Assembly (NCBI GenBank): GCA_026419785.1
Contig: JAODTK010005534.1
Location: forward strand, 62,001 to 126,000
Length of the DNA: 64,000 bases
Direction: 5' to 3'
DNA from: Sclerodactyla briareus
Taxonomy: Eukaryota; Echinodermata; Holothuroidea; Dendrochirotida; Sclerodactylidae
The translations under genes and the position numbers were made by a program. Of this stretch, positions 55,828 through 64,000 are shown one piece after another. The notes below the pieces were generated by a model that was not told the origin of the DNA, made no database searches, and saw nothing but the letters and a program-made list of their open reading frames with translations. How positions within the stretch are numbered: the stretch's first letter is position 1; each line of letters opens with the position of its first letter.

Positions 55828-58028
55828 TGGATTCTTTAGGACAAGTGGCTAACTCCACAGAAATGTTGCAAGTGGAAGAATTCTCAAAGTGTTTCTATTT
55901 TGCCAAATTCTATTCGTGCTAATAGACCAGAATAGCAAAATAGACAAGTCCTATGGGAGATGCTTTCACAACGGAACCAGCTTTGTATTTGGCACACTAT
56001 AAATATATCTATTTTTATTTTTAATGAGAATTTAAAGTTGAGAGGATTCAAAGGTTCAAAAATACACTAAATATGCAGAAAATTCTCAATTCCAAATCTT
56101 ACATGAAACATCATTCAAAATTACTTTTTAATGGCTTAATACAAGCCTTGGTCTACTTTTCGCAATCCAAATGAATTATTTACCCGTGATGTATTTGACT
56201 GAATGCCTAGACTTTCGATTTCAATGTCTGAAAATGTACCGTCCGTCCAGACACATGACAAAGTTTAGTCTTTTTTCTCATTCAAGGATATTTTTGGCTC
56301 TAAGCCTAATTCCTATCTTCTATAGATTTACCCACATACAGAAAGCAAATACAATTTGTTTGCTGCTACTCGAGTGATAAGAATATTCCAACACTAACTT
56401 TGTCCCGTCCGTCACATTTTGTCCCGTCCGTCACATTTTGTCCCGTCCGTCACAAATATATTCAGTGTCTCCTGTTCACTTCTCTTACGAAATCATTTAT
56501 TTTAATCGTTTATGTCACACAACACTATAAACAGACTGTTTCTACCCTTGTAGCCATTGAAGTACCTTCAGTACAGGTTTTTGAGACCATACCAGGTCAA
56601 AACTGTCTAAACCCCAGCCACGAAGCAAAAAGCACACTATCTTTTCAGCTTTAGGAGTGTTTCAGCAGTTCCTAAGTCACCCAGTCCCATGTATGTTCGA
56701 CACCACTACTCCATCTCCAGCATAGCCCTCCTGGTCACACAACAAACGTTATTATCCATCAGAGAACATCTGAGTGTTGTTACATGGGATAACGTGGTGT
56801 ATTATGAGGTCTTATAGGCCTAACCCATAGACAATAAATTGTATATGTACTGTACAATGATTGCCTAAAAGTGTGAAAGCCTACACTTTTGAACCAGAAA
56901 GAGGTGCTAGTTCTATTTGGTACAAAGGAGAGGATATTGTAGATCCAATGGAACATGTCCACACAACCATTGATATGTTAGGGCTTACTAGCTTATGTCT
57001 CAAATAATTGAACTAATTTATGCCACCCCCTTCTTGGTGTAGCTGGAAATGGACATAGTTAGCCATAAATTGGAGGTACATAGAGCCAAAGCTGAGGGGG
57101 TGGGTATCAAATGGGGCATGCTTTTAAAAAAGTAAAGTCATAAATTTTCTCAGGTCCTATCACAATGTACAAAATGTATCAGAATCCTTTCTCCACCTTC
57201 TATCTCCTGGTACCTTCATTACATTTCTCCCCTAAATCCTCACCCCCATTAAAATTAATTGTCTCCAATTGGTTGCTTATTACAGCTCATAGTTTTCAGA
57301 CTCTTTCTCTGGTTTGCAGATTCAATAGGTTCACCCTTGTGGGGCTAAATGACATACTTTCTACTTTTGCACTTTTCGAATGATAACAGAAACTGAAAAC
57401 GTAACTGAAATGTCCCATCCGTCACGTCCCGTCCGTCACTTCCCGTCCGTCACGTTCTGTCAGTCACATTTCCTGATGGACTGATTAGAGATTTTTACAA
57501 TCTTCGTTGTTTTGCAGGTAGTGAGCCATTGATTCTTTATTATCCATTATGCCATTAATTTATCTCATAATGAAAATTTGATAGTTCAAAAAAAAAATCT
57601 AATTAAGGTAGGATGAAAAAAGGTTAAAAAATGTCCCGTCCGTCACTTCCCGTCCGTCACAATTTTGAATACCCGTTTTCCAGGGTAATAAGCATTGTTA
57701 CTAGTTTCATTCTATTTTTTGTGATAGTTTATACACCAATGTAATTTGCAACAATGTTCGGAGTCAACTTGAATCAAACAAGAGATCGCTTTCGAAAAAT
57801 TATGTTTTTTCAGAAAATTGAGTTGTTGTTTTTTTGTCCCGTCCATCACACTGATTTCAAATTGGAGGCATGAAGCCACTGAATCACCTATCCTCATTTC
57901 TTTTGTTTCTAATATTGAATGTTTATGTATGTGTTATCTTCAAGGCATGTACATTGTTCATTACCCCCTTTTAATTTTGTAACAGGCTTTTGAAAAAAAT
58001 AAAAGTGTCTAAATGTCCCGTCCGTCAC
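55828..58028. mobile_element. 2.2-kb insertion with repeated CCCGTCCGTCAC 12-mers
   Basis: This segment splits the RTE LINE between codons for ..WTLTPAYSS and ..LNGTYTRM, which are neighbours in intact RTE proteins. It carries CCCGTCCGTCAC exactly at 56404, 56423, 56442, 57428, 57442, 57635, 57649 and 58017, plus one-mismatch copies at 57414 and 57838, all in the same orientation. The last copy is the very end of the insertion. The left end (55828-56400) lacks the motif. Short frames inside (60-84 codons) are not recognised. Repeated subterminal motifs are typical of DNA transposons that bind transposase there, but neither inverted ends nor a target duplication could be defined, so the class is open. 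Confidence 0.7.
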
Positions 58029-59365
58029 GCTGGAGTAGGCAGGTGTCAAGGTCCAAGTTTTACTTCCATACAGCAGGACAGATTCAACGGTGGCTTGAAA
58101 AAAGTTCAGCTTCACATGCCGACTTCATCCGGGAATTCCATACTCTTTTCAACTTGGTTGAGGGCTGTCCAAGCAAGGGCATTTCTGATCTTATATGTAC
58201 TTTCGGTGGAGTTGACCTCACGAAGCCAATGTATCTAAATTCAGTGACTCCCGAGAGCTTTTCCGCTCAATTGTCCTCAATTGGGCATGTTCTTTGTACA
58301 TTATGCTAAGAAATTTGTCTGTTTGCTATTGCAGTGTGCCCCACCTTGCACCTTCACGTTTCCACAGGAGTAAGCAATGTGTGCTTGCGGGATGTTGTCA
58401 CTCAGTTAAGCAGATGTCATCGGCATAGTCCAAGTCGGTAAGTGACGCGGCATCTCCTCGACGTCCTTGGAGTTATTGTGAAGCCTAATTCAGTCTCTTT
58501 TCTTCTTGTTGCTTTTGCGTAAAGCAAAGTCATAAGATACAAATAATACACAAAAAGGGATCAAGAGGGGAACGAATCCCTATTGCAATGCCCCTGTTTA
58601 AGATGTCCATCCCTCTGTCTCACTCTAATCTTAGTAACAATTTTTGCAACGGGTGTTGGCTATGGTAGACTCTATCACACGGAAGAAGTTGGGGGGAATA
58701 CCATATGCTTTTTGGATCCTGGATCTCTTGCCCGGTCTATGGACTTGAATCAAAAGCCTTCTTAAAGCGATGAAGGTCATTACAGCTGAAAGATGTTTCG
58801 CTAGCCCTCCTCGATTAGACGGTCGTATGCCAAATAATCAGGCCAACGTGGTTCTCTTGGCACGCGAGCCATTCTGGTTATGTTCCACTTGAGGTCATGG
58901 TGCTCCTTAGAGCGCATACTGAACATATATTTGGAGAGCTTGCAAATGATACAAATGAGACCCATTCCTCGATAGTTGTCTGTATTCCGAAGTTTCCAGA
59001 CTCAGGCACTTGAATGATTTACTGGTGTTCCCCCATTGTCTGGGGATCACATTGTGGATGAGGCCAGATGCACATTTGAAATGGTGTCATCCAGGTCATA
59101 GTTAGCGAAAGACCCTCATGAAGGTATAATTATCTGGTCCAGCACTTTTCTCTTGCTTTCGATATTTTTGGCCCTGGTATATTCTCATGGGTGATGGACT
59201 CAGTCACGATGTCAAGGTCTCCGAAGATGTTTGGAATGTCCTCTTTCAGTGTTTGAAGAAATTTGCGTGGGTCTAAACAATCGCGTGTTGTTATTATAGT
59301 GGCGCAGTTCGTGACGTTCATCCTTATATTGGGTGGTGCCAATTCTTTACTATGGTACAATTTTT
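58029..59365 (-). pseudogene. RTE-type LINE, reverse transcriptase part
   Basis: Minus-strand blocks from upstream to downstream: GPKISKARE(.)AGPDNYTFM near 59170-59115, YRGMGLICI near 58980-58955, DYLAYDRLIEEG near 58830-58800, KAFDSVHRPG with AFDS at 58757-58746, YGIPPNFFRVIES near 58705-58665, TDLDYADDICL with the catalytic YADD at 58427-58416, FRYIGF near 58240, then ALAWTALNQVEK and KLNFFQATVESVLLYGSKTW near 58110-58050. All core RT blocks are in the right order, but several frame changes show that the copy is dead. It runs directly into the 12-mer insertion. The endonuclease domain upstream is not visible. Confidence 0.85.
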
Positions 59366-59369
59366 CCTA

Positions 59370-61650
59370 GTCACATCGGTACTAAAGGGATCAAAATAAT
59401 ATCTAGTGTTTATATAGCGCTTCATAATCCAGCCGGTACTAACGCTATCAGAATGTATAACCCAAGTCCACGTGAAACCTGCACGCCTTCTGACAATCTT
59501 CTTTTTTCGGATCGAGTTGAAATGTTTCAGGTGTGCCGTGTTCTGCGAGTTTACCGGAAATTCTCACATGTCCCCACTTAGTGCTTGGGTGAGTTGGGTC
59601 AATTGTTATGAAGCGCAGAAGGAATTGCCTGGGGCTTTTTGTCAGCATTAGAATTCACACCCTTTCGATCTGTATTCATCTGGCGGTCTACCAACTGAGA
59701 AGATGCAAAAAGGTGGCAAGCTCCCTCGGCTAGCCAATGATCAGCTAGAAACAGGGGCCGGGCGGTCCAGCTCCCTACAGCCGGAAAATGGGCAACGGAC
59801 GTTTCCCTATTCGTGACACAACAACCAAGAAAATAATTTGAGCCTAATAAGTAGTTTTTAGACAAGTACCATCAAGTTTCAGCTAGTGCTAATTGCAACA
59901 CTCAAAAAAATGTAGGTACAAATATCACCTGGTAGTTGGGTTTTACTCAGTGGGGTTACAGTATTTTACCCATTTTGAGTTGCTGTTAATGTTAACCCAG
60001 GTGGGTGGGACACACATTGCCCAGGGTGGTATTCGTACCCAAATGTTTAGAGTATAGTGTGTATATAACGTGATAAAAGAGAGTGTTCATGTACTTTCGT
60101 TGCCTGCGTGTTGATATTAAAGAGTCAATGTTGTCATAACTTATTTGGAGGAAAAGCACTTTGGGTTTCCCTGTACAACTTTAGGAGTTGCTATCTATTT
60201 CCCCTACACTGATATTTGTTCACATTAATATTCTAACTCCGATCAAACTGCAACCAACACAATACGTGACGTCATGCTGATCAAACTGCACGAAACACAA
60301 CTACGTGGACGGTCATGACGATAGCAAGAGGACGACACATCCATCTTTGAGATATTATTTTTTAAAAACCACCCCACCTGAACTGACTGATGATGATTGA
60401 TTGATTGATGGAGTGATTGAATTGATTCGGCAGACTATTATACAACAGATAACAGCATTTGATAAATACTGGTCTAGCATAATACCTAAAGTATGATATC
60501 TTATTTATCTATCGGTCCCGAAGGAGAAAATGCGAAAAATATAAAAAAAATAGTTAAATATGAAAGAACGGGATGATCTAGCTCGGTGCACTTCGATTAA
60601 TGTTTTTTAGAATCTCGGATGGTTCTTTAAAAATGAATTGTACTGGCCTAACTTCTACAGCATTTATGGGTTAATATGTCTCGTTATCGGTCAAACAGTA
60701 ATCTGTCAGCCAGGGGACGCAGAAAAATCGACACTTGTGTAAAACCACGCCATTAATCGAGGTCACTGGATGCTACAAAAATCATTTCTTCTGAGAGGAG
60801 GAAGATGTGGCTACGTATGTATTGCGTGTGTCTGTTTGAGAAACGTAATAATATACTGGGGAGAAACTCATGAATAAACCTCAGGTTGGGATTAGGGGAT
60901 TGATTGCCATGTTAAAATACTTACACGAAGTGAATGACATTTTTTGCTCACTGGTCAGTGTTACGCCGCTGATGCATGGTAGGCATAATTTTTTATTAAT
61001 GACTGTACGACATTTTGCTTTTTGCTGCTGTCTGTGTAACCCCAGTAGTAGATTTTGAACAAACCAACAGCCCAAACCAAGCAAAATTAATATATTACCA
61101 AATGGCTAGACCCAGCGGGGAATGAAGACGATATCCGGTCAATATGTTATGGTCATTGGCGACTATTAAACAACGGGAGAGAGAGATCTATTGTAATTGC
61201 TAATTGATATTGGAAAGACGGATACGTAAAAAACCAGTTACAAACTAGTATCCATTTGTTGCACAAACTGCGCAAACAGGCCCTGGAGATTCTCCTATTC
61301 GGGAAAATAAGGTTGTCGCCTGTTTAGGAAACATTTGAATAATTCACGAGGCTGCGAGATTGTATATTTTCCCGCAATGCAAAACGTTCACTCATATTGA
61401 AATACATGGAAACATTAATTTTTCACCCCCTCTAAAAAATTCTGTCCGGTCCTGTCTTCAATTTTTAGATGCAATTCAGATCCTGGTTGTCCCAACTACG
61501 AAGAAAAAAGAGGTTTGGTTGGAAGTTACAGAATGGAAATGCTTCCGGTAGTAGCTTTTTTGGGATTAGAATGTGTCACAGTCGTTCCGAACAACAGTTC
61601 GTTGTGGTTTGATGAAAGACTCCTGGAGAGGGGCCAGTATTGGAGCAAAC
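59370..61650. other. unassigned sequence with minor repeats
   Basis: TTTATATAGCGCTTCATAATCC-like text at about 59409 is a dispersed word. GATCAAACTGCA with ACACAA.TACGTG is duplicated at 60241 and 60279 (period about 38). A (TTGA)n-like run lies at about 60385-60428. No gene is seen. Confidence 0.5.
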
Positions 61651-61657
61651 TCAGTTT

Positions 61658-61681
61658 AAAAAAAAAAAAAAAAAAAAAAAA
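61658..61681 (+). repeat. A24 homopolymer
   Basis: A poly(A) run that could be the tail of a retroposed copy whose body lies to its left, but nothing recognisable precedes it. Confidence 0.85.
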
Positions 61682-61689
61682 TTCTGCCC

Positions 61690-63090
61690 TTGTTCAAAAA
61701 CAACCTCATGGCTATATCATCTATTCGAGACGTGAAGAAAAGAGAAATGGAAAAAACATTCCTGGTAACGCATACTCAGTTAACTCCAATACGGTATTCC
61801 ACGCGGTTATAAGGGATAATCACCCATTCCACTTGAGACCTCACTAGGTTCGTTCAACAGGCAGAAGTGACCTGTTATTGCCTTGTATCCAACGCCCAAC
61901 TAGAACGTATATTTCATTTTATAATGAACCACTCGAATTTATGCATATTCGAATGGCATTTGAATTATTTTAATGGCGGCAGGGAATGCCACTCGTCGGT
62001 TTGGATAACACGTTCTGCGTTTACGAAACAGCCTGCAGAAGCTTAGATAATACATTAGTCTCAAATTGTTACGATGGCAGCGCTCGAATTCTCTGAGGCG
62101 TCTCCTGTTGCATAATTAGACACAAAGACGTCTCAGAACGTTAACAGTGGCCTAGTGGTATTCGTTACACGCTTAAAAATTCATCGCCCAGTAGCGCAAT
62201 ATAATCAATCATTCTGTTATTTGCCTATAACCTTATTACTGCCTTTGATTACTTTGCCGATATCATTCTCCTGGGCTGAAATTTCTGACCGACCGCCTAT
62301 AGGGAACGGCAGTTCGTGCAGAATGAAAAATACAAACGAGGTAGAAGATTATAATTCCCTTAGGTTCTTTTATCTTACAGTAAGGCCTAACACACCCATT
62401 GGGATGCGTAATGTCAAAGGTGGGTGGCCAACATTGCATTGTAGGCGTTGTAACAGGCCGTGCGTGATCAAATTCATTCGGCTGAAGGAAAACAGGGTGA
62501 GGGCGACTATCTCAATTATACACCAAATGCCAATAGAGAGAATAACATATAATGATGGGTGTTTCTCCCGTACGGAATGAAGGTCAATGGGGGCTCGGCT
62601 GCTGATTCATCTATATTCCGTCTCGCATAGATGATAATACTTGCACGAGAGAGATCATGTTCTTCGTGTAAAAACTGCTCAAATAAATGAGAACATTTAG
62701 AGGGCAATCACAAAGGGCAGCTCAAATTGAAGACTTCTTATTCTTACCACCATAATGGTACCATAGCCCACCGTAGCCTAATTGCAAACAGCAACATGAT
62801 AGGAGTTTAATAGCAAACTGACGGAATGCCAATTTTTGCTTAAATACAAAAAATTTCTTCCTTTGTGAGAAAACTTTGTTTCTTTTCGTGTGTGGAACTG
62901 AACGGTCCAGATCATTCCGAACCGCGGCATTTTCTGACCAAGCGCAAATGCAGGTAACTCTATGGAAACTTCTCACTACAAACCCACCCCATGACCAACG
63001 ATCAATGCATTTTTGTTCAGTAGAGGTTTTTGTGCAAGCCGTTCTTTAGCACATATTGGGCAGCAGCATGTTCCCTAGGGGCCAATTTTC
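61690..63090. other. unassigned sequence
   Basis: A 141-codon plus-strand frame at 62155-62580 is the longest here. It has a hydrophobic stretch (LPITLLLPLITLPISF) and a Cys pair (CRRCNRPC), but no match to a family I know and no splice or promoter support, so it is left uncalled. Confidence 0.4.
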
Positions 63091-63094
63091 CACA

Positions 63095-63960
63095 AAACAT
63101 GACCCTCTCAACACCTAAAACCATAGCGTACTTGTACTCACATAAGAAAGCAGAATGTCAATTTCAGCTTGAACAAACCAAGCATTCTGGGCTTATCGTG
63201 TATACAATGTTTACAGACTTTGAACTCCGCCTGACCTCAAAGGACCTTTGGTCTGACCCCTAAAACAATAGGGAATATGTACCCAGCTTGGAGACTTACA
63301 TACCAAGTTTGAGCTCAATCCATCCAGAAAAGTGGAGTTATTGTGTCCACAATCTAAATGGCCCAAATATCATTTTTCACAATTTCCTTCCCCATTGTTG
63401 GCCAAAAGTGACCCCCGGCTCCTACATAAAGAACAATGGGTTTTATGTACTGCTTGGGTTTATGTGTAGAGAGGGTCATTGTTTTGTGAAAATGTGAAAA
63501 ACCTGATATTTCGGCCGATTTCAGCTTGTGGACACAATAACTCAACCCCACTTCGACGACATCAAGCTCATATTTGGTAGTGATTCCCCATGGAGGTACA
63601 TTATCTAATGTTTTGTTTGTAAGTTCAAATGTCATTGAAGGTAGCAAGAGCTCAAAGTTTGAAAATCTTGTGGACACGATGAGCTCAGAACGCTTGGTCC
63701 GATCGAGCTGAAATTTAACATACTGCTTTCTTATGGGGATTACAAACACCATATTGTTTTCGGGTGTAACGCCGAGGGGTCATGACCCCTGATATTTTGT
63801 GGTCAGGTCAAAGTTCAGCAGAGGCCACCGTCTGAAAACCTTGGGGACACTATAAGTTCATGACTTTGTGTCCTATCTAGCCGGAGTTTTTTTTAGTGTG
63901 TCCCCAATCCCATTATCCCATTTGCTCTTGTATCTGGTCATAGAATATTAGCAATTAGAC
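63095..63960 (+). repeat. dispersed repeat family D1, copy 4 (longest)
   Basis: It is built of diverged ~200-bp sub-units, each with 'AGCTTG/AGCTCAAT..', 'AGTTATTGTGTCCACAA', 'TGACCTCAAAGGACCTTTGG'-like and 'AACAATAGGG'-like parts: for example 63165-63250, 63305-63360, 63520-63590, 63650-63700, 63800-63870. It matches 2265-2800, 17530-18030, 33290-33650 and 41150-41270. It probably continues beyond the window. Confidence 0.6.
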
Positions 63961-64000
63961 AAGGAATCACGAAGCCTTTTGGCTTCCTGGTTCCTTCTTA

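Noticed and set aside
62155-62580. 141-codon plus-strand frame with hydrophobic stretch and a CxxCxxxC-like patch
   Set aside because: No family match from memory and no supporting signals; kept only as a note in the stretch entry.

Overview
This is eukaryotic, metazoan nuclear DNA, not bacterial or organellar. Every long open frame is short, broken or repeat-derived. There are no ribosome binding sites, operons or CRISPR arrays, and microsatellites, minisatellites and retrotransposon debris fill the window. The element mix points to a marine invertebrate, most likely a deuterostome such as an echinoderm or hemichordate: a DIRS-type tyrosine-recombinase retroelement, Penelope-like fragments, RTE and L2/CR1-like LINEs, a hAT-type DNA element, many AGGCCTA-type words, and GC-rich palindromic dispersed repeats. 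The phylum is an inference. I see no rRNA, no intact tRNA and no host gene I could defend. This reads as intergenic or intronic repeat-rich sequence.

Layout. 0-8 kb: a 118-bp tandem array, a tRNA-derived SINE scrap, a Penelope-like 3' fragment (+ strand, about 3.1-3.6 kb), then a ~1.9-kb unit present twice in tandem (3.74-7.63 kb). Each unit is punctuated by long TA tracts and carries a decayed minus-strand coding segment with hammerhead-like core motifs near its edges. 8.4-8.9 kb: reverse-transcriptase end of an L2/CR1-like LINE. 9-27 kb: mostly plain sequence with short palindromic repeats, a 107-bp tandem array at 16.5 kb, and low-copy dispersed families (called D1, R1 and R2 here). 27.6-31.5 kb: a nearly full-length but frameshifted DIRS-like element (gag-like, RT/RNase H, tyrosine recombinase), followed by a small foldback element at 31.9 kb. 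33-49 kb: simple repeats, a diverged 69-bp minisatellite, a CCCATATGGG-rich cluster, inverted repeats and more dispersed repeats. 49.2-49.8 kb: a 620-bp hAT-like element with a perfect 8-bp target duplication. 51.5-52.4 kb: endonuclease part of an L2/CR1-like LINE, with an unassigned strand-asymmetric region beyond it. 55.5-59.4 kb: an RTE LINE on the minus strand, split by a 2.2-kb insertion that carries ten copies of a CCCGTCCGTCAC-type 12-mer. 63.1-64 kb: a long copy of the D1 family.

The identified coding remnants are transposon genes, not a host pathway. Near-identical copies differ by many one-base indels, so either the elements are old or the assembly was not fully polished. Frames should be read with that in mind. 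The two most distinctive objects are the 12-mer-studded insertion inside the RTE LINE and the TA-punctuated tandem unit with hammerhead-like motifs.
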